Assembly (NCBI GenBank): GCA_003150755.1
Contig: QAMT01000002.1
Coordinates: 248,001 to 312,000, forward strand
Origin: Phascolarctobacterium sp.
Lineage (GTDB): Bacteria; Bacillota; Negativicutes; Acidaminococcales; Acidaminococcaceae
Length of the DNA: 64,000 nucleotides
Reading direction: 5' to 3'
Numbering within the stretch: the stretch's first letter is position 1; the number at the start of each line of letters is the position of its first letter. Both the position numbers and the translations under genes were made by a program. The notes below the pieces were generated by a model, which worked only from the letters and a program-made list of their open reading frames with translations, did not search any database and was not told the origin of the DNA. This document shows, piece after piece, positions 41,096 to 51,400 of this stretch.

Positions 41096-44053
41096 TCAGG
41101 ATTCTGTTAAAACGTTATTAATAATTTCTAACATTTTTTTATTTTTCAATTGTTTTTCAAAACGAACCTGATACCCATCTTTACGTATTTGTTCAAAAAA
41201 TTTCTCAGCACAATCAATCTTTGTTTTTTCAATTCCTCTTAACTCTTCTTTGTTTTCAACATCTTTTGTTTCTACAATTAAATTTAACTCGCGGCTGCCA
41301 TCGTCTTTTTTTACAACATACATAAAATCAGGGCTATACGTCCCACCGGCAATTGTAGGTATAGCAATGCTTTTATTTGGTATTTTACCATATACAACAA
41401 TTTCAGCAATATCACCGCCGGTAATATTTTCTTTTTCCAAAGGGGAATCATAAGCAATAATATCATACAAATATTTGCTGCTTGTCGAACCTTCAACAAA
41501 TTTTGTACCTACCCTGCCTATCGGCAAAACAGTTTTAGCAGAACCATCCGCATTGTTTAAAACAGTTTCTTTAAGCTTTTTGCTGCAGCAAGCGTAATTA
41601 AACCGGCCCTGTAAAAACGCTTGTTTCCAACCGTTGAATTTTTCTATAAATCTTGTTACAGCTTGTTCAGTAAATTCACGCGGCTGTGTTCCTGTTTCTC
41701 CGGCATAATTTACAACGGCTTCGTGCATTATCTGCACCGGTATGTTAGTAACTCGGTTAATGCGCAGCAAAAATTCCCCATACGGCAATAAATTACCGTC
41801 AACTTTATAGGTTGTTCCGCTGCTTTCATTAACCTGCATAGTACCATCAATATTGCTGCTTAATACGCTCCGGCTGCTCTGTATATAACTACCTGCAAAA
41901 ATATCTCCGCTCATCAATAAGTTTTTGATTTCTTCCGGCAATACCTCATTTAATTTATTATCATAATAAATCACATAATTACGGTTAACAGCCTGCCAAA
42001 GGTCTTTTAGTTCATTATATTTATCAACACGGACTTTAATAGTTTTAGGAATTTTTGTTTTATTATTATCTTTAATCTTACCGTCTTTAATTCCGGCAGC
42101 AAATTCAGGATATTTTTCAAAAAGCTCTGCTCTATTTTCCGGATTAATCATATAATGGCGGTCAATAAACCTGCCTATAAACAATTCTGAGAACAAATCA
42201 TCTGCACTTATATTACGTTTCTCTGCAACCTGCTGTAACATCGCTTCCGTGATAATACTATATTGCGGACGGTCGCCGTTGATTTCGTCTACTAATTTTT
42301 TCGCAAAATCAGCTTCCGTAAAATCAACAATATAGTTTAAATAAAATTGCTCATCGGATACACGGTTGCCATTTTCATCAACCGGCAAGCGTAAACCACG
42401 CCCGACCTCCTGCAACTTACTGTTTTCACTGCCGCTGCTGCGCAATTTGGCAATAGTAAATACATTCGGGTTATCCCATCCTTCTTTCAACGTCCATTTA
42501 CTGAATAAAAACCGTCTCACATTATAACTTCCATCAGGATTTTTAAACGATAAAAGCAGTTTTTTGTTATGTAAAATATCTTCTACTTCTTTGGCAATAC
42601 CATCATCACTGCTATCATTATCTTCTGCAAAATAACCGGCATGGCAATCAGCAATATGATTTAAACTGTACTCAAGATACGCTTTATATTCCTCTTCGCC
42701 ATCAGTACAATTATTAATAGCCTTATTCAGATATTCTTTTAAATTTCTCTCAAACATATTTTTTAAATATGGTTCTTTTCCGCTTTCTTCATTTTCGCGG
42801 TAAGAATAAATATCTGCAATAAAGAATAATGCCAGAGTTTTAATTTTTACATTAGCATTGCAAAAATTTTCTTTTTCTGTTTCAAAATGACGCTGCAAAG
42901 CAAGCTTTATCATCTGCTCCTGATACGACTGCATATACACATCAGCAAGCATTTCTTCACCCTGAGTTTTTTCAAGACCGTTAGAAAATAACACGCTGTT
43001 TTTAGTTATGCCAGTAATAGTAAGCCCCTCAAACGCCTCATCAATTACAGATAATGCTTCATCTTTGCCAAGGCTGTACGCTTTAGGGCGTTTACCTGCC
43101 TGATAGTATATAAAATTAACTTTATCAGCGCGTGCAATGCCGGTAATTTTCAGCTTACTTTCGCTGCCGGATAACGCTTCAAAATGCTCTTTTGCTACGC
43201 CTTTAATCAAATTACTATTAAAAGAATCGCAAGCATCAAGTTCATAAATTAAATTGCAATAATCCTTTACAATACGTTTACTTTTCCCTCTGCCTTCTGC
43301 AATCTCAGGAAAAGTTGCGCCAAAGCGAATAATACATTGCGGTTTTATTTTTTCAACAATAGTTTTAAAAGCGGCTTGTTCCCTGCTAAAACGATGAGCT
43401 TCATCAATAATTACAAACGGACGGGTAGCTGCAATAGCCTGCAAAGGGTTATAAAAGCCTTCCACCGCAGAATCATAATTGGTTTTTAATGTTTTAGCAC
43501 CCAACATCTGCATATTAAGCAAAAGCACATAAATTTTACGGCTGTTAGTTGTGCTTCCCTTTACAAATTCCTGCACAGCATAAGGAAAAAACTGCCTGCC
43601 ATTTTTCTTTCTTACAGACTCTACCGTAAAAAGTTCTATTTCAGTGCCGTAATCAGCTGCAAAATGCCTTTTGCTGTAAGCATCTTCTATAAAATTTTTA
43701 GTTCCGGCTTTAATTGGCAACGTTGGCACAGCAATAATAAACTTATTAATGCCATAACGTTGATTAAGTTCGTAAATAGCTTTGGTATACACATAGGTTT
43801 TACCAGTGCCGGTTTCCATTTTAACGTCAAGGTTTAAATAATTACCGCTAACTTCCAGCCTGCTTTCATGATGCGGTTTAAACTTTTGCTGTACTTTTTT
43901 TATATTTTGTGCTATCGTGCCATCATTAAAAATAATAGTTTTATTTTGCCACGGCATTACAGATTTTATAACATTTGCATTTTCAAATACACCGGCAATT
44001 GCTTCTATTGCTTTTTGCTGATGTGGCAATCCACGCTCTAAAATCAGTTCCAT
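41096..44053 (-). CDS. Type III restriction enzyme, Res subunit
   Basis: 985 residues. Superfamily 2 helicase core with METGTGKTYVY near residue 80 and DEAHRF near residue 217, then EVGRGLRLPV in the second RecA domain. The C-terminal PD-(D/E)XK nuclease is visible as YSPDFMYVV...LNLIVETKD near residues 905-935. With Mod it cuts DNA that has two inverted unmethylated sites. It is AT-richer than flanking host genes and begins 10 bases after mod. No frameshift is seen. Confidence 0.92.
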   Translation of the reverse strand: MELILERGLPHQQKAIEAIAGVFENANVIKSVMPWQNKTIIFNDGTIAQNIKKVQQKFKPHHESRLEVSGNYLNLDVKMETGTGKTYVYTKAIYELNQRYGINKFIIAVPTLPIKAGTKNFIEDAYSKRHFAADYGTEIELFTVESVRKKNGRQFFPYAVQEFVKGSTTNSRKIYVLLLNMQMLGAKTLKTNYDSAVEGFYNPLQAIAATRPFVIIDEAHRFSREQAAFKTIVEKIKPQCIIRFGATFPEIAEGRGKSKRIVKDYCNLIYELDACDSFNSNLIKGVAKEHFEALSGSESKLKITGIARADKVNFIYYQAGKRPKAYSLGKDEALSVIDEAFEGLTITGITKNSVLFSNGLEKTQGEEMLADVYMQSYQEQMIKLALQRHFETEKENFCNANVKIKTLALFFIADIYSYRENEESGKEPYLKNMFERNLKEYLNKAINNCTDGEEEYKAYLEYSLNHIADCHAGYFAEDNDSSDDGIAKEVEDILHNKKLLLSFKNPDGSYNVRRFLFSKWTLKEGWDNPNVFTIAKLRSSGSENSKLQEVGRGLRLPVDENGNRVSDEQFYLNYIVDFTEADFAKKLVDEINGDRPQYSIITEAMLQQVAEKRNISADDLFSELFIGRFIDRHYMINPENRAELFEKYPEFAAGIKDGKIKDNNKTKIPKTIKVRVDKYNELKDLWQAVNRNYVIYYDNKLNEVLPEEIKNLLMSGDIFAGSYIQSSRSVLSSNIDGTMQVNESSGTTYKVDGNLLPYGEFLLRINRVTNIPVQIMHEAVVNYAGETGTQPREFTEQAVTRFIEKFNGWKQAFLQGRFNYACCSKKLKETVLNNADGSAKTVLPIGRVGTKFVEGSTSSKYLYDIIAYDSPLEKENITGGDIAEIVVYGKIPNKSIAIPTIAGGTYSPDFMYVVKKDDGSRELNLIVETKDVENKEELRGIEKTKIDCAEKFFEQIRKDGYQVRFEKQLKNKKMLEIINNVLTES

Positions 44054-44062
44054 AACAATCTC

Positions 44063-46015
44063 CTAATAACGAATCTCTACGTTTATCCTAATATTACTGG
44101 TAACATTAAACTTTTTAACATTATCCTGCAATGCCTGTAAATCAGTATAACTAAAGCTGTAACCAAAAACAACAATATTGGTTATTGCGGCAAAATCTGC
44201 TTCTTCTTCATATTTGCGGCAAAGCTCCATTAAAGCTTTAATGTCAAAATTATTTTCTAAAAGGTAAATATGGCTGCCGCAGATATAAGCTGTATAATCT
44301 GCCAGCATTTCAGTTTTTACTTGCGGATTAAGCCCATAACCATCACGGTTCAGCCAGGTAGCCAATACTGTTGCTGTACCAAAATTTTGCAGCAAATCAT
44401 CACTGCCCAATAAATTCAGTTCTGGGCTGAAAGCTTCTATTTGCGCAAGCTGTGTATTATTTAACTGATTCAGCCTGAAATGTTTAAAGCCTAAATCTGC
44501 AGTTGTGTCAGGGTGTTCTTCTTTTATTTTGGCAGCTACACGCTTAATACGCTCCCTGCCAATCTGGTCTATGGTTTCATATCCGGCTTTGCGGGCTTCG
44601 CTGTTTTCTTTGGTTGCTTCCGGCAGCTGCACTAAAATAAACTTACGGTTGCCGCCATCTTCGGCATTAAGCTGCATAACAGCATGTGCAGTAGTTGCAC
44701 TGCCGCTAAAAAAGTCGAGAATGACCCCTTCACTTTCTATAGCAATTTTTATAATTTTTTTCAATAAAGCAACTGGCTTAGCTGTTTCAAAAACTTTTTC
44801 GTTATTAAATAATTTTCTAACATCTCTTGTAGCTTTTTTATTTCCTTCTACATCATCCCATAAAAATTTATTATCATAGTCTAATGTCATAAATTCACGC
44901 CAAATATTACCAGGTGTTTTTAATCTATTTTCTAATAAAAAAATTTGATACGGTTGCCAAACTTCTTTCCCAAGCAAAATCGTTTTTTTCCATTTTATTA
45001 AATGATTTTCTATTAACTCATTAGCTTTATCTAATCCACAAATCCATCTACTTTCATAGCCAGTTGGACCTATAGGATATACCTCTTTACCATCTGGATC
45101 TATTAAAGGATAATACATTGTAGGTCTATCTTCTCTCCTATCTTCTCCACCAGTTCTTCTTAACGGTCTAGTTAAACAAACGTTTCCATAATCATCAGTT
45201 TCATTATAAATTCTAGAATCCGCTTCATCCATTTTTAGCTTATTTATGATTACATTATTAAGATTTTTAGCATAAATTAAAATATAATCTAATTCATTAA
45301 CAAAACCATCAAATCCTCCGCCTGTTGGAGTCCCTGTAGGTCTCGTAATATTCGTTAAAAAATTCTGCTCACCAAACACATCATCACACAGCAATTTTAA
45401 ATTCGCCTGCTCATTATCATCTATGCTGATAAAAATAACACCGTCATCAGTCAGCAAATCGCGCGCAAGCAAAAGACGCGGATACATAAACGTAAGCCAT
45501 GCTGAGTGTGATGCCGACCCGCGTGTAGTTAGTTCTAAAATACGTTCTGCACGTTCTTCGCTTACGCTTAATTTTTGCATTAATATTTCTTTTGTAAAAC
45601 TAAATCTGTCATTGTAAACAAACCCATCACTGCCAGTATTGTACGGTGGGTCAATGTAAATACATTTAATTTTATTTTCATAGGATTTTAAAAGGTGTTT
45701 TAAAGCATCAAGGTTATCGCCGGTAATATAAAGGTTTTCGCTATTTGCATTTTGCGGCAAACTGTTATGTTCTTCATCCGGCGTAATAACCGTGTCCGTT
45801 TCCATCGCCTGTAAAAGGCGACCATAGCTTTTTCCCAAAAAATTCAGTTCATAATTTTCATCAGTTAACACATCTTTTTTCAGCAGCTCTTGTAATTTTT
45901 CAAAACAAAAATGTCCATCTTTATCAAAACATTGCGGCAAAGCTGCTTTTAATTTATTTTCTGCAGCGGTTGCTGCCGTAACTGTTTCATTAGCATCTAA
46001 AATATCTTTAATCAT
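44063..46015 (-). CDS. Type III DNA methyltransferase, Mod subunit
   Basis: 650 residues, beta-class adenine-N6 methyltransferase. The catalytic motif IYIDPPYNTGSDGFVYND is near residue 122, and the SAM-binding motif ILDFFSGSATTAHAV is near residue 428, the order DPPY then FxGxG expected for the beta class. Between them (about 44740-45390) lies the target-recognition region, visibly more AT-rich than either conserved end, as if exchanged by recombination. No simple-sequence repeat for phase variation is seen. GAGGATG precedes the start. Confidence 0.93.
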   Translation of the reverse strand: MIKDILDANETVTAATAAENKLKAALPQCFDKDGHFCFEKLQELLKKDVLTDENYELNFLGKSYGRLLQAMETDTVITPDEEHNSLPQNANSENLYITGDNLDALKHLLKSYENKIKCIYIDPPYNTGSDGFVYNDRFSFTKEILMQKLSVSEERAERILELTTRGSASHSAWLTFMYPRLLLARDLLTDDGVIFISIDDNEQANLKLLCDDVFGEQNFLTNITRPTGTPTGGGFDGFVNELDYILIYAKNLNNVIINKLKMDEADSRIYNETDDYGNVCLTRPLRRTGGEDRREDRPTMYYPLIDPDGKEVYPIGPTGYESRWICGLDKANELIENHLIKWKKTILLGKEVWQPYQIFLLENRLKTPGNIWREFMTLDYDNKFLWDDVEGNKKATRDVRKLFNNEKVFETAKPVALLKKIIKIAIESEGVILDFFSGSATTAHAVMQLNAEDGGNRKFILVQLPEATKENSEARKAGYETIDQIGRERIKRVAAKIKEEHPDTTADLGFKHFRLNQLNNTQLAQIEAFSPELNLLGSDDLLQNFGTATVLATWLNRDGYGLNPQVKTEMLADYTAYICGSHIYLLENNFDIKALMELCRKYEEEADFAAITNIVVFGYSFSYTDLQALQDNVKKFNVTSNIRINVEIRY

Positions 46016-46076
46016 CACTGCACATCCTCGTATTATATGTATTAAAGGTTTAAAGATAGCCTTTTGAACTTATGGT

Positions 46077-47525
46077 TTATTCAATAGTACGCATGCCTTG
46101 TTTTTCAATATGTCCAAGTAAGTATAAAAAAGCAAAAGCCGGAATGCGTAAAACCGCTTTGCCGTCTGGCGTGTTATGCACGCCAAAATCTTCGGCATTT
46201 TTAGTTACAATAATTGAAATACGGGCAGTATTACTAAATTGTATAATAGCGTTATCATTGCCTACCGGCGCACCTTCTCTGTATTTTACTTCTATCAATA
46301 TATTGTCTGTATTGGCATATTGCACTACAATATCAATTTCTTTAGAATTTTTACCACCACGGTAATAACCAACTTTAGCGGCTTTTTGATAATAAAACGC
46401 TGCAACATGTTTATATACAGCTGTTTCTACAATTTTACCCATCTGCACAGGGTCTGTAAGCACACCATCATCCATCAAAACTGCATTTCTGATAGCAGCA
46501 TCAGCAATATATATTTTGGGGCTGGTTTTTAGAATTTTTTTACCATCAATATTTACAGGCCAGCTTTGATAAATTAAATTAGCGCTTTCAAGATATTGAA
46601 TGTAATTTTCAACAGTCGGGCGCGAAACTCCGCTTAATTCTTTTGTTATGGCTTCAATAGAAACTACTTCTGATGAAACATTACAAAGATAAATGAAGAT
46701 TCTTTCTAACTCCGTGGCATTACGTATTTTATAAAGTGCAGGCAAATCGCGTTTTAAAACTTTATCTACAACATCATCACGCATAATCTGCTGCGCTAAA
46801 ATATCATTATCCGCAAGCGCAAGTTCCGGAAATCCGCCAACTAATAAATATCTGTTTAAATGATTTTGAACTTTTGACAGCTGCAGCATCATTAAAGTAC
46901 GTTCTTGCTGAGTTGCTTTTTCTATATCTGATATTTTAAACTTATCCGGTAAATCAGGTTTTTCTACATTAAGAAGTTCACAATATTCATAAAAAGAAAG
47001 TGTTGGAACTTTAACGGTCATCCAGCGTCCTACACCGCTTTCCTGGCTGCCTTTCACAAGCACTGGGCTTGCTGAACCGGTAGCTACAACTTTGGTATCA
47101 GGCTGCATATCGTAAATTGTTTTCAGCCATTTATCCCAATCCTGAGCATATTGAATTTCATCAAAAAAGTAATAAACATCTTGTTCAGGATAAATATTTT
47201 CCTGATAACATTCTAATATTTCATTAACAGCACTTAATTTTAAAACAGGATGGTCCATAGAAATAAAAACTATTTTTTGCGGCGGAACTCCTTGTTTTAG
47301 CAATTCTTCAATCATCTGATACTGAATTGTTGTTTTGCCAACACGTCTTGTTCCAGTTAAAATAACTGTACGCCTTATATCCTTGTCTGCCAAAATCTGC
47401 ATAGATTCATAAAACGAAAACCTTTTATAACTTTTTGCCAAACGTGGATTAACAATGCCAGTTTTCCACCATGGATTAAAAGAAGTTAATACTTTCAGTA
47501 AATTTTCTTTACTTATGATGGCCAT
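46077..47525 (-). CDS. AAA ATPase with C-terminal DUF4143 domain
   Basis: 482 residues. An N-terminal AAA domain (ATPase_AAA_14) has Walker A GTRRVGKTT and Walker B VYYFFDEIQYAQDW. A winged-helix segment (LSGVSRPTVENYIQYLESANLI) leads to a DUF4143 nuclease-like C-terminus (ETAVYKHVAAFYYQ, GGKNSKEIDIVVQY, ILIEVKYREG), which has the E-x-D...E-x-K spacing of PD-(D/E)XK folds. It lies 61 bases before mod and is probably cotranscribed with the restriction genes, though such ATPases also occur alone. The start at 47525 follows AGAGGTG. Confidence 0.88.
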   Translation of the reverse strand: MAIISKENLLKVLTSFNPWWKTGIVNPRLAKSYKRFSFYESMQILADKDIRRTVILTGTRRVGKTTIQYQMIEELLKQGVPPQKIVFISMDHPVLKLSAVNEILECYQENIYPEQDVYYFFDEIQYAQDWDKWLKTIYDMQPDTKVVATGSASPVLVKGSQESGVGRWMTVKVPTLSFYEYCELLNVEKPDLPDKFKISDIEKATQQERTLMMLQLSKVQNHLNRYLLVGGFPELALADNDILAQQIMRDDVVDKVLKRDLPALYKIRNATELERIFIYLCNVSSEVVSIEAITKELSGVSRPTVENYIQYLESANLIYQSWPVNIDGKKILKTSPKIYIADAAIRNAVLMDDGVLTDPVQMGKIVETAVYKHVAAFYYQKAAKVGYYRGGKNSKEIDIVVQYANTDNILIEVKYREGAPVGNDNAIIQFSNTARISIIVTKNAEDFGVHNTPDGKAVLRIPAFAFLYLLGHIEKQGMRTIE

Positions 47526-47574
47526 TAACATCACCTCTTTTATAATTTTAACGCAAACTTGCATTTTTTACAAG

Positions 47575-47621
47575 AAATATCCTAAGTATACTTATAATAT
47601 TTCCGTAGAATTATTAATTTT
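47575..47621 (+). repeat. Intergenic repeat, copy 2
   Basis: Counterpart of 37341-37388 in the same orientation, with the same 19-base core at 47587-47605. It lies between the AAA ATPase start and the IS200 end. Confidence 0.5.
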
Positions 47622-47639
47622 TTCTTTTGAAGACATAAT

Positions 47640-48325
47640 CAAAACCACCGGCGTAGCCGGTGGTTTGTCATTTACCGCCTTAAAGGCTATTCTACTAGCT
47701 ACGCCTAAAAGGCGTTACTCGGTCTGCCACTCGCGTTATTCCTTACTTGTCACCCGTAAACGGGTCTCCGTAATCTAACACTAATTGTTGATTCAACTCA
47801 TCTTCTTTTAGCTGATTCTTTACATACTCTGCTATCGCTTTTGTATTCTTCCCCACGGTATCTACGTAATAACCTCTGCACCAGAATTCTCTTCCCCTAT
47901 ATTTATATTTTAAGTTCCCCCGTTTTTCATATATCATCAGGCTGCTTTTCCCTTTAAGAAATCCCATGAACCACGATACTGCCATCTTTGGCGGTATTTC
48001 TACTAACATATGCACATGATCCGGGCATACTTCAGCTTCTATAATATTTACACCTTTCCATTTACATAATTCTCTTAATATTTTTCCTATTTCTAATTTC
48101 TTTTCTCCGTAAAACACTTTCCTTCTGTACTTGGGTGCAAACACTATATGGTATTTGCAGTTCCATTTCGTGTGTGATAAACTATGAATGTCTTTCATGA
48201 CAAATTCCTCCTTTGATATTTTGCGATTGGCAGACCGCATTATTATTTTATCAAAGGAGGAATTTTTTCACCATTTCTTGATCGCTTAAGCTTTCCGGAA
48301 CCCCACGTCTAACGTGGGGTTTTCT
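47640..48325 (-). mobile_element. IS200/IS605-family insertion sequence (IS200 group, tnpA only)
   Basis: About 690 bp bounded by the terminal hairpins these elements use as recognition structures: AAACCACCGGC/GCCGGTGGTTT (47642-47666) and AACCCCACGT/ACGTGGGGTT (48299-48321). No inverted terminal repeats or target duplication are expected for this family. It has no tnpB. Exact ends are estimated from the hairpins. Confidence 0.75.
47743..48198 (-). CDS. tnpA: IS200-family transposase TnpA (Y1 HUH)
   Basis: 151 residues, the normal size. The HUH motif is His61-Val-His63 (CPDHVHMLVEIPP) and the catalytic tyrosine falls in GYYVDTVG (Tyr110/111). It cuts and joins single-stranded DNA at the element ends. 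The start at 48198 follows AAAGGAGG. Intact, so the element may be active. Confidence 0.93.
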   Translation of the reverse strand: MKDIHSLSHTKWNCKYHIVFAPKYRRKVFYGEKKLEIGKILRELCKWKGVNIIEAEVCPDHVHMLVEIPPKMAVSWFMGFLKGKSSLMIYEKRGNLKYKYRGREFWCRGYYVDTVGKNTKAIAEYVKNQLKEDELNQQLVLDYGDPFTGDK

Positions 48326-48331
48326 ATATAC

Positions 48332-48376
48332 AAAAACAACGGACGCAGCTTTTACACTGCGTCCGTTATTTTTATG
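48332..48376 (-). terminator. Terminator of the PFOR gene
   Basis: Perfect stem AACGGACGCAG/CTGCGTCCGTT with an 8-base loop and T-rich tails, just past the PFOR stop codon. Confidence 0.85.
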
Positions 48377-48406
48377 CCTTAACGGCTGTTAAGTTTTTGC
48401 TTTGGC

Positions 48407-51400
48407 TCAGTCTTTGCCTGCCAGGCGTTTATAGGTTGCCAGGCGGTCTTTAGCGTCGGCTTCGGTCTTTTCAAACAAAGCTTCGGCCTGGTCCGGGAAC
48501 TGTTTAATCAGTGCGGAGTAACGGACTTCGCCCATCAAAAATTCGCGGAAATCGCCGGTAGGCTCTTTGCTGTCCAGGATGAACGGATTTTTGCCTTCGG
48601 CTTTAAGTTCCGGATTGTAGCGGTAGTTAGCCCAGTAACCGCAGTCAACGGCGCGTTTTGCTTCCAGCTGGCTCTTGCCCATGCCTGCTTTAAGCCCGTG
48701 GTTGATGCACGGCGAATAAGCAATGATAAGGGACGGCCCGTCATAGGCTTCCGCTTCGGAGATTGCTTTTAAGGTTTGGTTTTTATCTGCACCCATGGCA
48801 ATCTGCGCTACATAAACATAGCCGTAGCTCATAGCCATCATGCCAAGGTCTTTCTTTTTGGTGCGTTTGCCGCTGGCCGCAAATTTGGCGATTGCAGCAG
48901 CAGGCGTTGCTTTGGAGGACTGGCCGCCGGTGTTGGAATATACTTCGGTATCAAATACCATTACGTTAATATTTTCTCCGCTTGCCAGCACGTGGTCAAG
49001 TCCGCCGTAGCCGATATCGTAAGCCCAGCCGTCGCCGCCGAAAATCCAGTGCGAGCGTTTTACAAAATACTGACCTGCTTCGGCAATTTCTGCCAGCAGC
49101 TTGTTGTCGCTGCCTTCTGCTGCCAGTGCGGCTTTCAAGGCTTCGGCGCGTTCGCGGGTGCCTTCGCTTACGTTCATGTTGTCCAGCCAATCCTGCATAG
49201 CTGCTTTCAAAGCGTCGCTTACAGGCAGGTTCAGCGCTTCTTTAACGCGCTCTGCCAGGCCTTCGCGCACATGTTTTACGCCAAGGTACATGCCAAGGCC
49301 GTATTCGGCGTTATCTTCAAACAGGCTGTTTGCCCAGCTCGGGCCATGGCCTGCGCAGTTTTTGCAGTACGGCATCGAAGGCGCGCTTGCACCCCAGATA
49401 GACGAGCAACCGGTAGCGTTGGCAATCATCATGCGGTCGCCGACAAGCTGCGTAACAAGTTTGGCATACGGAGTTTCTCCGCAGCCTGCGCACGCACCGC
49501 TGAACTCAAACAGCGGCTGTTCAAACTGAATGCCTTTAACGGTCTTTTTGTTCATCGGGTTCGGTTTGGGTGCAACCTGTTTCATAGCATAATCCCAGTT
49601 TGCTGCTTTGGCGGCCTGGGTTTCAAGCGGCTTCATAACAAGCGCTTTTTCCTTAGCCGGGCAAACCTGGGCGCAGTTGCCGCAGCCGGTGCAGTCCATC
49701 GGCGATACAGCCATGTGGAATTTCAGCCCTTTGGCGCCGATAGCGTCTTTAGCCTGCATGCCTGCCGGTGCATTGGCAGCTTCTTCCTCGGTCATCAGAA
49801 CCGGGCGGATAGCTGCGTGCGGGCAGACAAAGGAGCACTGATTGCACTGAATGCACTTATCAAACTGCCATTCCGGCACGTTGATAGCAATGCCGCGTTT
49901 TTCATAAGCGGAAGTTCCGCTCGGGAAAGTGCCGTCCTCGTGGTTTTTAAACGCGCTTACGGGCAGTTTGTCGCCTTCCATGCGGTTCATCGGCACTAAA
50001 ATATCGTCAATAAAGCTGTTGCCGGTTTTAGCTTCGCTTGCGCTGCCAACTGCTTCCTTCCAGCTTGCAGGCACATCAACTTTAACAACAGCGTTAACGC
50101 CCATGTCGATAGCGGCGTTGTTCATGTCAACAACGTCTTTGCCCTTCATACCGTAAGAATGTTCAACGGCTTCTTTAAGGTATTTAACAGCGTCGTCCAG
50201 CGGAATAATATCAGCCAGTTTAAAGAATGCCGACTGCATAATCATGTTAATGCGTCCGCCCAGGCCAATTTGCTGCGCGATTTTAACAGCGTCTATAATA
50301 TAGAAGTTAACATCGTTTTCGGCAATATAGCGTTTGATGTTGCCCGGCAGATGTGCGTCAAGCTCTTCTGCACTCCAGTTGCAGTTCAAAAGGAAGGTGC
50401 CGCCTTTTTTCAGCCCTGCGGTAACGTCGTATTTATCGACATAGGACTGGTTATGTACGGCGACAAAATCCGCAGCGTTAATAAGATACGGCGCGCGGAT
50501 AGGCTCTTTGCCGAAACGCAGGTGCGAAACGGTAATGCCGCCGGATTTTTTGGAATCGTAGGAGAAATACCCCTGCGCGTACATATCGGTGTGGTCGCCA
50601 ATAATTTTAATAGCGCTCTTGTTTGCGCCGACAGTGCCGTCGCTGCCAAGGCCCCAGAACTTGCAGCTCTTGGTGCCTTCGCCGGTAACGTCAATCTCGT
50701 GCGAAGCAGTAAGCGAAGTATTGGTAACATCGTCAACAATGCTGATGGTAAAGTTGTTTTTCGGGGTTTCAGCTTCCAGGTTTTCGTAAACCGCCAGAAT
50801 GTCGGTCGGGGTCAAATCCTTGCTGCCAAGGCCGTAACGTCCGCCGATGATGAGCGGATTGCGCCCGCTGTCGTAAAATGCGCCGCGCACATCCATGTAA
50901 AGCGGTTCGCCGAAAGCGCCCGGCTCTTTGGTGCGGTCCAGCACGGCAATGCGTTTAACCGTTTCCGGGATAGCCACCATGAAATGCTTAATGCTGAACG
51001 GACGGTACAGATGAACTGCAAGAAGGCCTACCTTTTTGCCCTCGGCGTTCAGTTTTTCAGCCACAGTCTGAATGGTTTCGCAGGCACTGCCCATAGCGAT
51101 GATGATGTTTTCGGCATCGGGTGCGCCGTAGTAATTGAACAGACCGTAATTGCGTCCAGTAATTTTGTTGATTTCATTCATATAATTTTCAACAATTTCC
51201 GGCAGCGCGTTGTAATAACCGTTTACAGCCTCGCGGGTCTGGAAGTAAATATCCGGGTTCTGCGCAGTGCCGCGGATAACCGGGTTATCCGGGTTCAGTG
51301 CGCGTTTGCGGAACGCCTCAACAGCATCCCAGTCAAGCAATTTGGCAAGGTCATCGTAATCCATAACCTCAATTTTCTGGATTTCGTGCGAAGTGCGGAA

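Noticed and set aside
37341..47621. A composite transposon bounded by the 48-bp repeats
   Set aside because: No transposase is associated with the repeats (IS200 lies outside copy 2), and most enclosed genes have host-like composition; kept only as a repeat-pair observation.
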